From Sphingomonas jejuensis (GTDB lineage: Bacteria; Pseudomonadota; Alphaproteobacteria; Sphingomonadales; Sphingomonadaceae), in assembly GCF_011927695.1 (NCBI RefSeq), contig NZ_JAATJE010000002.1, positions 234,001 to 298,000 on the forward strand: a DNA stretch of 64,000 nucleotides, given 5' to 3'. Positions 28,504 to 36,792 of the stretch are shown here, piece by piece (the stretch's first letter is position 1; every line of letters begins with the position of its first letter). Both the position numbers and the translations under genes were made by a program. The notes under the pieces were generated by a model. The model saw nothing but the letters and a program-made list of their open reading frames with translations. It did no database searches and was not told where the DNA came from.

Positions 28504-28731
28504 TTACCCATGATACTCCCTGAACACCGCCACCACGATCGCGTCGCGGGCGCCGCACTGGCGGCAGCGGAGACGCTTTTCCGCTTCGCTGACGGAGATC
28601 GGCGGCTGGAACATGTCGTTGAACATCTTGGCCGGGAACACCACCACCCGCTTGCACCCGCGGCACCGCACCTCCGCCGACTGGTGGCGGGTCATGAAGC
28701 CGCTGGTGATCCAGACTCGGAAATTGCCCAT
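28504..28731 (-). CDS. Small zinc-ribbon protein
   Basis: A 75-residue protein with two CxxC pairs, CRGC (residues 23-26) and CRQC (56-59), spaced as in a zinc ribbon, so one structural zinc is expected. It begins MGNFRVWITSGFMTRH. Composition is GC-rich like the core genome, so it is not part of the adjoining island. No function is known to me. Confidence 0.6.
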   Translation of the reverse strand: MGNFRVWITSGFMTRHQSAEVRCRGCKRVVVFPAKMFNDMFQPPISVSEAEKRLRCRQCGARDAIVVAVFREYHG

Positions 28732-28770
28732 GCAGGCATTAGAACGAATGGGGAACGTGTAGGAAAGGCC

Positions 28771-28856
28771 GCCGCGGCAAAGCCGCGTCGTCGGTCGGCG
28801 CTTTCGGCGCCGCCGGCCGGGCGCGCCTCCAGCCTCGATTTAGCGCAGCTAAATCG
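28771..28856 (+). repeat. REP-like repeat, copy 1
   Basis: A 50-base unit (28771-28820) made of two small hairpins, GCCGCGGC...GCCGCG and GGCGC...GCGCC. It is followed 15 bases later by a separate hairpin, CGATTTAGC GCA GCTAAATCG (28836-28856). The 50-mer recurs at 29536 with two differences, and the two copies bracket the SRAP gene. Confidence 0.75.
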
Positions 28857-28871
28857 CTAGGCCGGCGCGCC

Positions 28872-29528
28872 ATGTGCAACGAAGCAGCCCGTCGCATCGC
28901 TCTCGGCCAGCTCCGCGAGGATTTCAGCGACCTTCGCATACCCCTCGTCTTTCCCGAAGGCGCGCCCAACATGGCGCCGCTCGACGGCTTCCGCATCACC
29001 GATCCCACCGTGGTCGTCCGCACCGCCGCCTCCGCTGCCGACGCCCCGCCCGGCGCCGCCGAGTTCGACGCGCAGCGTGCCCCCGGCACGCCGCGTCCCG
29101 CCGAACTTGTCACCCGCCGCTGGAGCTGGCCCGGGCCCGGCGGCCGCCCCGTCTACAACTACCGCTCGGACGGCCGCACGATTGCCAACACTGGCGCAAA
29201 GGGCGGCCGCTGCCTCATCCCGGTCGACGGCTTCTATGAATTCACCGCGCCCGAGGGCGGGGCGAAGCGCAAGACCCGCTGGATCTTCAACCACAGCCGC
29301 GACCCCTGGTTCTGCATCGCCGGCATCTGGCGCGCGGACGCGGGCGTGGGGGAGGCGTTCGCGATGCTCACGGCCGAACCCGGGCCGGACGTCGCGCCCT
29401 ATCACAGCCGCCAGGTCGTGGTGATCGACCGTGCCGACTGGGCCGGCTGGCTCGACGGCACCGCCCCCACCGCCGATCTCTGCCGCCCCGCGCCGGCGGG
29501 CACGCTCCGCGCGACCAAGGTGGGCTGA
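28872..29528 (+). CDS. SRAP (HMCES/YedK) abasic-site DNA crosslinking protein
   Basis: SRAP proteins form a thiazolidine crosslink to abasic sites in single-stranded DNA through cysteine 2, protecting them from error-prone repair. This 218-residue protein starts MCNEAAR, so C2 is in place after methionine removal. Other conserved pieces are VYNYRSDGR with NTGAKGGRCLIPVDGFYEF and the histidine in APYHSRQVVV. It lies near uvrA but is separated from it by the AT-rich island. No LexA box is seen in front. REP-like elements flank it on both sides. Confidence 0.93.
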   Translation: MCNEAARRIALGQLREDFSDLRIPLVFPEGAPNMAPLDGFRITDPTVVVRTAASAADAPPGAAEFDAQRAPGTPRPAELVTRRWSWPGPGGRPVYNYRSDGRTIANTGAKGGRCLIPVDGFYEFTAPEGGAKRKTRWIFNHSRDPWFCIAGIWRADAGVGEAFAMLTAEPGPDVAPYHSRQVVVIDRADWAGWLDGTAPTADLCRPAPAGTLRATKVG

Positions 29529-29535
29529 GGGGGGC

Positions 29536-29618
29536 GCCGCGGCACAGCCGCGTCGTCGGTCGGCGCTTTCCGCGCCGCCGGCCGGCCTTGCCAGATGGAG
29601 GGCAAGCTTGGCTTGCCC
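29536..29618 (+). repeat. REP-like repeat, copy 2
   Basis: A 50-base unit (29536-29585) that differs at two positions from the one at 28771, followed by a hairpin with a different stem, GGGCAAGC TTG GCTTGCCC (29600-29618). It starts 8 bases after the SRAP stop. Confidence 0.75.
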
Positions 29619-29766
29619 TTGATCGCGGCGTTGCCGCTCCCATATGGCTGCGGCTCGCATATCGACGGTCTTTCGGCGCTTTGCGGCTCCAACTTCCTTC
29701 TTTCCCTGCTCGCGGCCCCAGGCGGCCCGACGATCGGGTCGCCCCAACGAAGGAAGGATCCGCCTC

Positions 29767-29979
29767 ATGGCGATCACCGGTACCGTCAAGTTCTTCAACG
29801 CCGACAAGGGCTATGGCTTTATCGCGCCCGATGGCGGCGGCAACGATGCGTTCGTCCACATCTCCGCGGTGGAGCGCGCCGGCATGGGCACGCTCAACCA
29901 GAACGACCGCGTCAGCTATGATCTGGAGGAGGATCGCCGCGGCAAGACCGCAGCCGTCAACCTCCAGCACGCCGAGTAG
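29767..29979 (+). CDS. Cold-shock-domain protein (CspA family)
   Basis: A 70-residue single cold-shock domain that binds single-stranded RNA and DNA and melts RNA structure. RNP1 appears as KGYGFIAP and RNP2 as AFVHISAVE; the N-terminus MAITGTVKFFNADKG is typical. GAAGGAAGGA precedes the ATG as ribosome site. It begins the run of small stress-type genes. Confidence 0.93.
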   Translation: MAITGTVKFFNADKGYGFIAPDGGGNDAFVHISAVERAGMGTLNQNDRVSYDLEEDRRGKTAAVNLQHAE

Positions 29980-30046
29980 CATCGGCCACCGGGCGGCGGC
30001 TCACCCGGGACGTCGCCCCCGTTTCCGCTCACGAGGAGGACCGCTC

Positions 30047-30289
30047 ATGGTCGACGAAGCCAGCCTGTACCGCGAACGCGCCGATGCGGAGCGCCGCAAC
30101 GCCGATGCCGCGACGCTCGACAATGTTCGCATCCGCGCCGAACGGGCCGAGGCGGCATGGGCCGCGATGGCCGACCGGTCGGACCGCACCCGCATCCAGC
30201 GGCAGGAGCGTGAGGCCCAGGCCGTCGCCGCCCGCACCGCGCGCGACGCGGACGCCGCCGCCAACCCGGACTCCGATCCCGCCGGCTGA
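30047..30289 (+). CDS. Small Ala/Arg-rich helical protein
   Basis: An 80-residue protein predicted to be almost wholly helical, rich in alanine, arginine, aspartate and glutamate (LYRERADAERRNADAA), with a disordered end. It has a good GAGGAGGA ribosome site. Low similarity to any family I know; coiled-coil formation is plausible. Confidence 0.6.
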   Translation: MVDEASLYRERADAERRNADAATLDNVRIRAERAEAAWAAMADRSDRTRIQRQEREAQAVAARTARDADAAANPDSDPAG

Positions 30290-30391
30290 TCCCGGCTTGG
30301 CCGCCGCCCGGCGCAAACTTTGTCGGGCGCCGCGCATCCCCGCGCCGCCGGACGCGTTCGTTCCCCGAACCATCTTATGGGGACATGGACC

Positions 30392-30865
30392 ATGAGCATC
30401 TTCGGCAAGATCAAGCACGCCATCTTCGGCGACAACGGCCCGCTCGGCGGGCAGTTCGGCGGTGGCGGCGCACGCCCCGCGCCCGCCCCGGCTCCCACGC
30501 CCGCGCAGCCGACGGCGGCACCCCGCCCCGCGGTGCCGGCGCCCGCCCCGGCCGCACCCGCCGCCCAGCCGCAGCCGACCGCGCAGCAGCCGCAACAGCA
30601 GCAGCCGGTCGATGTGGAGGCCGTCCTCACCCGCCTCCAGGAACAGAAGGGTGGCCCGGCGCTCAACTGGCGCACCTCCATCGTCGACCTGATGAAGCTG
30701 CTCGACATCGATTCCAGCCTCGACAACCGCCGCGAGCTCGCGACCGAGCTTGGCTACACCGGTGAGAAGAACGGCTCGGCCGAAATGAACATCTGGCTGC
30801 ACAAGGCCGTGATGCGCGCGCTTGCCGACAATGGTGGCCGCGTCCCCGCCGACCTGCGCGACTGA
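30392..30865 (+). CDS. DUF3597 domain protein
   Basis: A 157-residue protein starting MSIFGKIKHAIFG. Residues about 28-72 are a Pro/Ala/Gln-rich linker, and about 73-157 form a DUF3597 domain (WRTSIVDLMKLLDIDSSL, then RELATELGYTG). DUF3597 is a helical domain of unknown role that occurs with LysM or stress proteins. The gene ends 15 bases before the OsmC gene, so the two may be co-transcribed. Confidence 0.88.
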   Translation: MSIFGKIKHAIFGDNGPLGGQFGGGGARPAPAPAPTPAQPTAAPRPAVPAPAPAAPAAQPQPTAQQPQQQQPVDVEAVLTRLQEQKGGPALNWRTSIVDLMKLLDIDSSLDNRRELATELGYTGEKNGSAEMNIWLHKAVMRALADNGGRVPADLRD

Positions 30866-30880
30866 AAAGGAGCTCCCTCG

Positions 30881-31306
30881 ATGACCACCCGCACCGCAAC
30901 CGCCCGCTACGAAGGCCTGGGGAAGGACGGCAAGGGCCGCTTGACGGCGCCCTCCGGCGTCCTGGACGGCACGCCGTACAGCTTCAACACGCGTTTTGGC
31001 GACGAAAAGGGCACAAATCCGGAAGAATTGATCGCCGCCGCGCACGCCGGCTGCTTCACAATGGCCCTGTCCTTCGCGCTCGCCGGTGCCGGCCACACGG
31101 ACGGCACGCTCGAAACCACGGCAAAGGTGACGCTCGACAAGGACGGCGACGGCTTCAAGGTCACCCGCTCCGAACTCGACCTCAATGGCCAGGTCCCGGG
31201 GCTGTCGGCCGAGGAATTCGACCGTTTTGCGCAGGAAGCGAAGGCCAACTGCCCGATCTCCAAGCTCCTCAACGCCGACATCAGCTTGACACATCGGTTC
31301 GGCTGA
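30881..31306 (+). CDS. OsmC-family peroxiredoxin
   Basis: A 141-residue OsmC-type thiol peroxidase that reduces organic hydroperoxides. The two redox cysteines are in AAAHAGCF and KANCPIS. The N-terminus MTTRTATARYEGLGKDGKG and GTNPEELIAAAHA are typical. AAAAGGAG is the ribosome site. It fits the stress character of the surrounding genes. Confidence 0.93.
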   Translation: MTTRTATARYEGLGKDGKGRLTAPSGVLDGTPYSFNTRFGDEKGTNPEELIAAAHAGCFTMALSFALAGAGHTDGTLETTAKVTLDKDGDGFKVTRSELDLNGQVPGLSAEEFDRFAQEAKANCPISKLLNADISLTHRFG

Positions 31307-31338
31307 CCGGGCGGGCGGGGCCGAAGCGACACGCCTCC

Positions 31339-31363
31339 GGAACGACCCCGCCCCCTGCCCGTT
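31339..31363 (+). promoter_or_regulatory. EcfG-type stress promoter
   Basis: An exact GGAAC-N16-CGTT match (GGAAC 31339-31343, CGTT 31360-31363), 34 bases before the ATG of the histone-H1-like protein gene. Confidence 0.68.
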
Positions 31364-31397
31364 GTCGGCCGGACAAACATCGATTGGGAGTGTCAAC

Positions 31398-31988
31398 ATG
31401 GCCGACAACGACGATACGACCCCGACCGGCCCGGACGCTCCCGCCCGGCGCCCGCGCAAGTCCACCGCGCCCAAGTCCGCCCGCGCCCCCCGCGCCGCCA
31501 AGGCGGATGCCGCCGCGCCGAAATCCACCCGCAGCAAGAAGGCGGCCGACGCGCCCAAGCCCGCACCCCGCCGCAAGGCCGCGGCCCGCAAGGCAACCGC
31601 CAAGGGCCCCGTCGCCACCGCCCGCAAGTCCGCGACCAAGGCCGCGGACCGCGTCGGGAAGAGCGCACGCAACGCCGCCGAGGTGATCGCCGACACCGCC
31701 AAGAAGCCCGGTGTTATCGCCGCCCTCGTTGCCGGTGCAGGCGCCGCGATCGCGGCCGGCGCCGTGCTCTACAGCCGCAGCCGTCCCGCCAAGGGCGGCG
31801 ACGCGTCGACCCGCCCCGGTCAGGAGGGGCATGCCGTGCCCGACCTTGCATCCGACAAGCCCCATAACGGCCCGGCGGACCGCGCGCCCGACGCCTTCCG
31901 CCCGGATCCGACCGCTGGCATCCCGGACGGTGACCGGTCCGCCTTCGCGCCTGCTCTGGTGAAGGACGGTCCTCCCTCCAACCCGTAA
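31398..31988 (+). CDS. Histone-H1-like Lys/Ala/Pro-rich protein with hydrophobic segment
   Basis: A 196-residue protein in three parts. Residues about 15-100 are Lys/Ala/Pro/Arg-rich, like the tail of eukaryotic H1 (RKSTAPKSARAPRAAK; RRKAAARKATAKG), and likely bind DNA or RNA. Residues about 113-133 form a hydrophobic glycine/alanine helix (VIAALVAGAGAAIAAGAVLY). The C-terminal 60 residues are polar and disordered. An exact EcfG-type promoter lies upstream. A nucleoid-compacting stress role is plausible but unproven. Confidence 0.75.
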   Translation: MADNDDTTPTGPDAPARRPRKSTAPKSARAPRAAKADAAAPKSTRSKKAADAPKPAPRRKAAARKATAKGPVATARKSATKAADRVGKSARNAAEVIADTAKKPGVIAALVAGAGAAIAAGAVLYSRSRPAKGGDASTRPGQEGHAVPDLASDKPHNGPADRAPDAFRPDPTAGIPDGDRSAFAPALVKDGPPSNP

Positions 31989-31998
31989 GGGCTGGCGC

Positions 31999-32331
31999 TT
32001 AGCGCTGGCCCACGCCGCCCTCCGCACCGCCACCGCCCGCACCGGCGGTGTCGGCAGGGGTGCCGGACCCCGCATCCGCCGCACCTGCGCCCGTCCCGAT
32101 CGCCTCTCCGAGGCTGGACGGCCGCTCCGCACCGCCAGCCAAAGACCGCTCACCGACAGCGCGCGGATCGCGCGGCGCATCGCCCCCAATCCCCGTCAGG
32201 TCGCCGGCGCCGCCGGGGTCCAGTCCGTCCCGTTCCGGCAGGGTCGCCGCCGGATCGCCGCCGCCCTGCTTCAGGTCCGCAGGTCCCGCAGTGTCGGGCC
32301 CTGTTGCCGGCATCTTGTCGCTGCTGTTCAT
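31999..32331 (-). CDS. Low-complexity Gly/Ala/Asp-rich protein
   Basis: A 110-residue hydrophilic, glycine- and alanine-rich, probably disordered protein (MNSSDKMPATGPDTAGPADL at the start). AAGGAGA lies 7 bases before the ATG. It converges on the H1-like gene with a 10-base gap. A weaker EcfG-like match (GCAAC-N17-CGTT) precedes it. No function can be given. Confidence 0.55.
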   Translation of the reverse strand: MNSSDKMPATGPDTAGPADLKQGGGDPAATLPERDGLDPGGAGDLTGIGGDAPRDPRAVGERSLAGGAERPSSLGEAIGTGAGAADAGSGTPADTAGAGGGGAEGGVGQR

Positions 32332-32391
32332 CAGACGCTCTCCTTTCGCGAGACAACGCCTCAACGGTTCGTCGTGTTGCTCGGGGTTCAT

Positions 32392-32417
32392 GAAACAGGG
32401 CGCAGGGGAGACGCGTT
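32392..32417 (+). promoter_or_regulatory. Possible EcfG-type promoter, one mismatch
   Basis: GAAAC-N17-CGTT, one base off the consensus in the -35 element, 35 bases before the ATG of the glycine-zipper gene. Confidence 0.35.
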
Positions 32418-32452
32418 GGACAAACTGAAACGATCCAGAAAGGACTGTTGTT

Positions 32453-32766
32453 ATGCGTATGATGACCTTTGCCGCTGCGGCGGCCCTGACCATTGCCCCG
32501 ACGATGATCGTCGCGGTTGACAGTGCCGAGGCCCAGCGTGGCCGCGACGGCTGGACGCGTGAGTGGCGCGGTTGTGACGGCCGGACCTATTCCGCAAGAA
32601 CGACGGCACCACCGGCCTCCTGATCGGCGGCGCGGCCGGTGCGCTCGCCGGACGTGCAATCGACACCCGCGGCGATCGCACGCTCGGCACCGTCGGTGGT
32701 GCCGTTGCCGGCGCCCTGCTCGGTCGTGAGGTGGAGCGCGGCACGGATCGTCGTCGCTGCCGATAA
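32453..32766 (+). pseudogene. Glycine-zipper 2TM protein gene with frameshift
   Basis: The ATG at 32453 gives a signal peptide (MRMMTFAAAAALTIAP...AEAQ) and RGRDGWTREWRGCDGRTY, then the frame runs into a TGA. Restoring one base after 32591 (TAT TGC CGC AAG) continues into a normal glycine-zipper domain, TTGLLIGGAAGALAGRAI and TVGGAVAGALLGREVERG, ending at the TAA at 32764-32766. The intact product would be about 104 residues, an envelope protein of the 17-kDa-antigen type. Either a real deletion or a sequencing error. Confidence 0.75.
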
Positions 32767-32791
32767 GGCTTAGGACATCCGTCAGCGATCG

Positions 32792-32817
32792 AGGGGAGGC
32801 GAAAGCCTCCCCTTTTT
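32792..32817 (+). terminator. Rho-independent terminator
   Basis: Stem GGGGAGGC / GCCTCCCC with a GAAA loop, followed by TTTTT. It lies between the glycine-zipper gene and the convergent acidic-protein gene. Confidence 0.92.
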
Positions 32818-32822
32818 CGTAT

Positions 32823-33128
32823 CTACAGCGCGTTGCTGTCATCCTCGTCCTGACCGTCGGTCAGCACGTCGTCGCCGTCCTCGTCGTTGAGGTCGTCGTC
32901 GTCCAGATCGTCGACGGACGCACCGGCCATCTCCTGGAAGCCATCCGGCGCTTCCGGCGCCCGCCCATCCAGTTCCTCGTCCAGGTCGCCGCCGCGATCC
33001 TGCGTCATGTCCGTCTTGATGATCCCGTCGCCAGGACCGCCGCCTTCATATTCATGAACTTCGGCGCGCTGGCTTTCGTCATAACCGTCGCGATCGTTTT
33101 CGGGGTTGAGCGGGGTGCGCGGGCTCAT
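32823..33128 (-). CDS. Small acidic disordered protein
   Basis: A 101-residue, very acidic protein (VDDLDDDDLNDEDGDDVL near the C-terminus) with no hydrophobic core, so probably disordered. AAAGGAT lies before the ATG. A near match to the EcfG consensus (GGAAC at about 33185-33189 on the minus strand, one mismatch in the -10 part) is seen upstream. Unknown function; possibly a charge partner of basic proteins such as the H1-like one nearby. Confidence 0.6.
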   Translation of the reverse strand: MSPRTPLNPENDRDGYDESQRAEVHEYEGGGPGDGIIKTDMTQDRGGDLDEELDGRAPEAPDGFQEMAGASVDDLDDDDLNDEDGDDVLTDGQDEDDSNAL

Positions 33129-33200
33129 GGCCGATCCTTTGGCAAAAGAGGTTGGACCTGCGAAGCGCGTGAGGATCGTGCCCGGTTCCTCTCCCCAGCC

Positions 33201-34454
33201 TTATTCGGCAGCCTCCGGCACACCACGGCGAAACAGCGTTCCCCGTTCCGTTATGAAGGTCAGCAACAGGGATCCCAGACCCGCTACCAGGAAGCCCAAG
33301 TAGAGCGGAACGGCAGTGCCATCAAACGCCTGCCCGATCAGCAATCCCATGACTGCGCCCGCCGTGCTGCCGATGAAGCCCTGCACGCTCGAAGCCATCC
33401 CGGCCATGCGCCCCATGTTCTCCATGGCCATCGCACCGAAGTTCGATCCGGTCAGGCCGAAGCAGGCCATCATCGCCGCCTGCACCGCCACGAACAGCAC
33501 CACCGTCTCGCGTCCCGTCAGTGCAAGCAGCAGATGGACCGCAGCGAACGTAATGAAGCCGATCAGCGCCCAATGCGAGATGAACCGGGTGCCCAGCCGC
33601 AGCACAAGCCGTGCATTGAACCACGACGCAACCGCCATAGCAGTGCCCACGGCCGCAAACACCGGGATCAGCAGGTCGGCGCGCCCGTAAACATCCGTAA
33701 CCACCTGCTGGATCGAGTTGATGAAGCCGTAGAGCGCGGCCAGCAAAAGTGCGAAGGCAGCGGTGTACCCGACCGACATACGGTCCGACAGAGTGCCGCG
33801 GAAACCCTGGATCAGCGCGGCGATGCTCAGCGGCCGCCGGTTTTCTGCCGGCAAGGTCTCCGGCAATCGCCACGCCGCCCACATCAGCAGCATCGCCGCC
33901 GCAGTCGCCAGGGCGGCAAAGATCGCCCGCCAGGGCGCGACCGTCAGGACGAGCTGGCCGAAGATCGGCGCGAGAATGGGCGCCGCCATGAACACGATGA
34001 ACGCCAGGCTCATCACCCGCGCCATTTGCCGCCCGGAATATCGGTCACGCACGATCGACACAGTGAGGACGCGGGACGACGCCACGGCCACGCCGCTTAG
34101 CAGGCGTGCGGCAACCAGCAGCGTGAAGCTCCCCGCCACCGCTGCCGCGATGTTGAAGAGGATGGTAAAGCCAAGGCTTGTCAGCAGCACCGGCTTTCGT
34201 CCGAACCGGTCGGACAAGGGCCCATGCACGATCTGGCCGAGACCAAAACCGATCAGGAAAGACGCGATTACCCATTGGCGATCGTTGTCGGCCACCACCT
34301 GCAGGCTTTCGCCAATCGCGGGCAGCGCCGGCAGCATGGAATCGATCGACAAGGCGGTCATCGCCATCAGCGCGGCGATCAAAGCGACGAATTCGGTGAA
34401 GCCAATGCGATCGTGGCCCATGTCGACCGACGCGAGGGAGCTTTGCTTTAGCAT
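33201..34454 (-). CDS. Bcr/CflA-family MFS drug exporter
   Basis: A 417-residue major-facilitator protein with 12 hydrophobic segments, of the drug:proton antiporter group with Bcr/CflA. Typical features are [16 protein letters not shown] in helix 1 and the loop [14 protein letters not shown] between helices 2 and 3, with [14 protein letters not shown]. It sits alone on the minus strand, divergent from infA with a 195-base gap that holds no clear element. Confidence 0.88.
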   Translation of the reverse strand: MLKQSSLASVDMGHDRIGFTEFVALIAALMAMTALSIDSMLPALPAIGESLQVVADNDRQWVIASFLIGFGLGQIVHGPLSDRFGRKPVLLTSLGFTILFNIAAAVAGSFTLLVAARLLSGVAVASSRVLTVSIVRDRYSGRQMARVMSLAFIVFMAAPILAPIFGQLVLTVAPWRAIFAALATAAAMLLMWAAWRLPETLPAENRRPLSIAALIQGFRGTLSDRMSVGYTAAFALLLAALYGFINSIQQVVTDVYGRADLLIPVFAAVGTAMAVASWFNARLVLRLGTRFISHWALIGFITFAAVHLLLALTGRETVVLFVAVQAAMMACFGLTGSNFGAMAMENMGRMAGMASSVQGFIGSTAGAVMGLLIGQAFDGTAVPLYLGFLVAGLGSLLLTFITERGTLFRRGVPEAAE

Positions 34455-34649
34455 GGCTGCCAGATGGTTCCTTCTGCACTGCAGCGAAACCCTGCAGGAG
34501 CAGAAAAACCGCTCCGGCGCACAACGACCGGACAGCCACTCCGTTCAAAGCCGGGCCAGACGTCCTATATCGGTGCAGCGAGCTTCCCTTTTGGGCCCCA
34601 TGCGGCTATGGGCGGCGCGCTCTCAGTCCTCCAAGATGAAGGTTGCCGC

Positions 34650-34868
34650 TTGGCGAAGGAAGAACTGCTCGAAATGCGTGGCCAGGTTGTGGAGCTTCTT
34701 CCCAACGCCATGTTCCGTGTGCGCCTTGAGAATGATCATGAGGTTCTCGGTCACACTGCCGGAAAGATGCGCAAGAACCGCATCCGAGTTCTCGTCGGCG
34801 ACGAGGTTCTTGTTGAACTCACGCCCTATGATCTGACCAAGGGTCGGATTACCTATCGCTTCAAGTAA
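34650..34868 (+). CDS. infA: Translation initiation factor IF-1
   Basis: IF-1 blocks the ribosomal A site during initiation. The 72-residue sequence is nearly canonical: [20 protein letters not shown]...[20 protein letters not shown]...[10 protein letters not shown]. The start is TTG at 34650, fixed by the invariant AKEE beginning and by an AAGG ribosome site ending 7 bases upstream; no ATG is suitably placed. maf follows 24 bases later. Confidence 0.95.
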   Translation: MAKEELLEMRGQVVELLPNAMFRVRLENDHEVLGHTAGKMRKNRIRVLVGDEVLVELTPYDLTKGRITYRFK

Positions 34869-34892
34869 GCGCTTGGGAGCCGCAATCGGCCC

Positions 34893-35462
34893 ATGCGTCT
34901 GATCCTCGCATCATCATCGCCACGCCGGCGCGATCTGCTGGCGCGGATCGGCGTTTCTGTCGACCTGGCGGTATCGCCCGACATCGATGAGAGCCCGAAG
35001 ACGGGAGAGCTGCCGCGCGACTACGCGGTGCGTCTCGCGGTGGAGAAAGCGTCGGCCGTCCCCCGGCCCGCGGGCGACATCGTCGTCGCGGGCGACACCA
35101 CCATCGCCCTTGGTCGGCGCATCCTCCCCCCGGCCGGTGACGAAGGCATTCAGCGCCACCTGCTCTGCCTCCTGTCGGGCCGCCGCCACCACGCACTGTC
35201 AGCCGTCTGCGTCATCGATGGAGCAGGCAAGGTGCGAACGCGTCTGTCGGACACGATCGTCGCGTTTCAACGCCTCTCCGACGAAGAGATCGACGCATAT
35301 GTCAGGTGCGGTGAGGGCCTTGAGAAGGCAGGTGGCTACGCCATCCAGGGCCGTGCGGAGGCATTTGTCCGCTTCATGAGCGGAAGTCACTCCGGCGTGG
35401 TCGGATTGCCGCTGATGGAAACGCGGCGGCTGCTCCGTGCGGCCGGCTATCCGCTCGACTGA
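34893..35462 (+). CDS. maf: Maf-family nucleotide pyrophosphatase
   Basis: Maf proteins hydrolyse non-canonical nucleoside triphosphates such as dTTP, UTP or modified forms. The 189-residue protein starts with LILASSSPRRRDLL, has the catalytic AGDTTIALG and the EGLEKAGGYAIQG block. It stands in a compact run with infA, the RNase E/G gene 3 bases later, and yacG. Confidence 0.93.
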   Translation: MRLILASSSPRRRDLLARIGVSVDLAVSPDIDESPKTGELPRDYAVRLAVEKASAVPRPAGDIVVAGDTTIALGRRILPPAGDEGIQRHLLCLLSGRRHHALSAVCVIDGAGKVRTRLSDTIVAFQRLSDEEIDAYVRCGEGLEKAGGYAIQGRAEAFVRFMSGSHSGVVGLPLMETRRLLRAAGYPLD

Positions 35463-35465
35463 CAG

Positions 35466-36467
35466 GTGGCAAGCCGCTGGCTGTTTGAGGACGGCATCGG
35501 CGAGCGGCGCGCCGCCCTGGTCGATGGTGGCTCGATCGTGGAGGCCATGGTCGAGCGCGACGATGATGGGCCCGTCGTCGGATCGATCCTCCCTGCCCGC
35601 CTCCACCAGGTGCTCCAACCCGGGCGCCGCGCGATCGCCATCCTTGACGGCGGCGTCGAGGCGCTGCTGGAGCCCGTGCCGGCAAGGATCACGGAAGGCA
35701 TGGCGTTCGTAGCCGAGGTCGTCCGTGAGGCGCTGCCCGAGGCCGGAGCGCTCAAGCGCGCGCGGGTGCGGATGGCACCTGATGACGCCGCTCTCGGCCC
35801 GGGGCCCGACCTTTTCGCCCGTCTCTCCTCCAGCCCCCATCCCGTTCAGCCTACCCGGCATCACGACAGCGACCTGCTGGAGGCGGCCGGCTGGGGTGAA
35901 GTGCTGGACGCCGCGCGCACGGGCGATCTCGATTTCGACGGCGGACGGCTGCGGATCAGCCCCACACCTGCCATGACGCTGATCGACGTCGATGGCGACG
36001 GGGACCTCGCCGCGCTGGCCATCGCCGGAGCCGCCGCGTCCGCCGCTGCCATCCGCCGCCTTGGCATCGGCGGGTCGATCGGGATTGATCTGCCGACGGC
36101 CGGCCGCAAGGACGCACGCCTGGCGGCGGCGGAAGCGATCGACCGGCTGCTGCCGCAACCGTTCGAGCGAACGGCGGTGAACGGCTTCGGTTTCGTGCAG
36201 ATCGTCCGCCCGCGTGCGCGCGCCTCGCTGATCGAGCGCGTCCGGGAGGATCCGGCGGTCAGCGCCGCGCTCGCACTGCTCCGCCGGGCGGAGCGCACGC
36301 CCGGCGCCGGCCCGCTTCACCTCACCGCGACGCCAGGCGTGCTGGGCCGAATAAGGGAGCGCGGCTGGTCCGGTCTGCTTGCCCGGCGGGTGGGCGCGGA
36401 GGTCGTCTTGCACCCCGATCCCGGCAGACCCATCTGGGTTGGCGATGTCCACCGCCAGCCGCTCTAA
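35466..36467 (+). CDS. Ribonuclease E/G family protein
   Basis: A 333-residue protein of the RNase E/G family but much shorter than RNase E. The catalytic-domain pieces visible are TLIDVDGDGDLAAL (metal-binding aspartates), GGSIGIDLPTA and FGFVQIVRPR. The N-terminal S1 region is only partly recognisable. The GTG at 35466 is chosen because it lies 3 bases after the maf stop. Such short forms occur widely in alphaproteobacteria beside maf and yacG; rRNA or mRNA processing is presumed. Confidence 0.82.
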   Translation: MASRWLFEDGIGERRAALVDGGSIVEAMVERDDDGPVVGSILPARLHQVLQPGRRAIAILDGGVEALLEPVPARITEGMAFVAEVVREALPEAGALKRARVRMAPDDAALGPGPDLFARLSSSPHPVQPTRHHDSDLLEAAGWGEVLDAARTGDLDFDGGRLRISPTPAMTLIDVDGDGDLAALAIAGAAASAAAIRRLGIGGSIGIDLPTAGRKDARLAAAEAIDRLLPQPFERTAVNGFGFVQIVRPRARASLIERVREDPAVSAALALLRRAERTPGAGPLHLTATPGVLGRIRERGWSGLLARRVGAEVVLHPDPGRPIWVGDVHRQPL

Positions 36468-36633
36468 TGCCGCCTGTCCGATCTGCGGCACTGCACCCTC
36501 GCCTGAGTTCAAACCCTTCTGCAGCCGCGGCTGCCGCGACCGCGACCTCCTCAACTGGCTGGGCGACGGTTATCGGCTTCCCGGAAAGCCTGTGCCAAAC
36601 GGGCTGGACAGCGACGCCGACCCCGCCCTATAG
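36445..36633 (+). CDS. yacG: DNA gyrase inhibitor YacG
   Basis: A 62-residue zinc protein with four cysteine ligands in CPICG and FCSRGCRDRDL. YacG binds the GyrB C-terminus and inhibits gyrase in E. coli. The ATG at 36445 starts inside the RNase E/G gene, overlapping it by 23 bases, and gives the usual short N-terminus. Confidence 0.9.
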   Translation: MSTASRSNAACPICGTAPSPEFKPFCSRGCRDRDLLNWLGDGYRLPGKPVPNGLDSDADPAL

Positions 36634-36652
36634 GCCCGCTTCCGCGATGCGG

Positions 36653-36728
36653 GCCCAGGTAGCTCAGTTGGTAGAGCATGCGACTGAAAATCGCAGTGTC
36701 GGCGGTTCGACTCCGTCCCTGGGCACCA
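36653..36728 (+). tRNA. tRNA-Phe (anticodon GAA)
   Basis: A complete 76-base cloverleaf: acceptor GCCCAGG / CCTGGGC, D-arm GCTC...GAGC, anticodon stem TGCGA/TCGCA with loop CTGAAAA, T-arm GGCGG TTCGACT CCGTC, and encoded CCA. Confidence 0.97.
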
Positions 36729-36792
36729 CCCCGCCCTTGCCAACAGATCTGATCAGAGTTTCCGCGGCTGCGTGACTCTGCCGCCGGCAAGC

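Noticed and set aside
33054-34100. A 348-codon plus-strand frame opposite the MFS gene
   Set aside because: Charged low-complexity product without domains; the MFS frame on the minus strand has 12 membrane segments.
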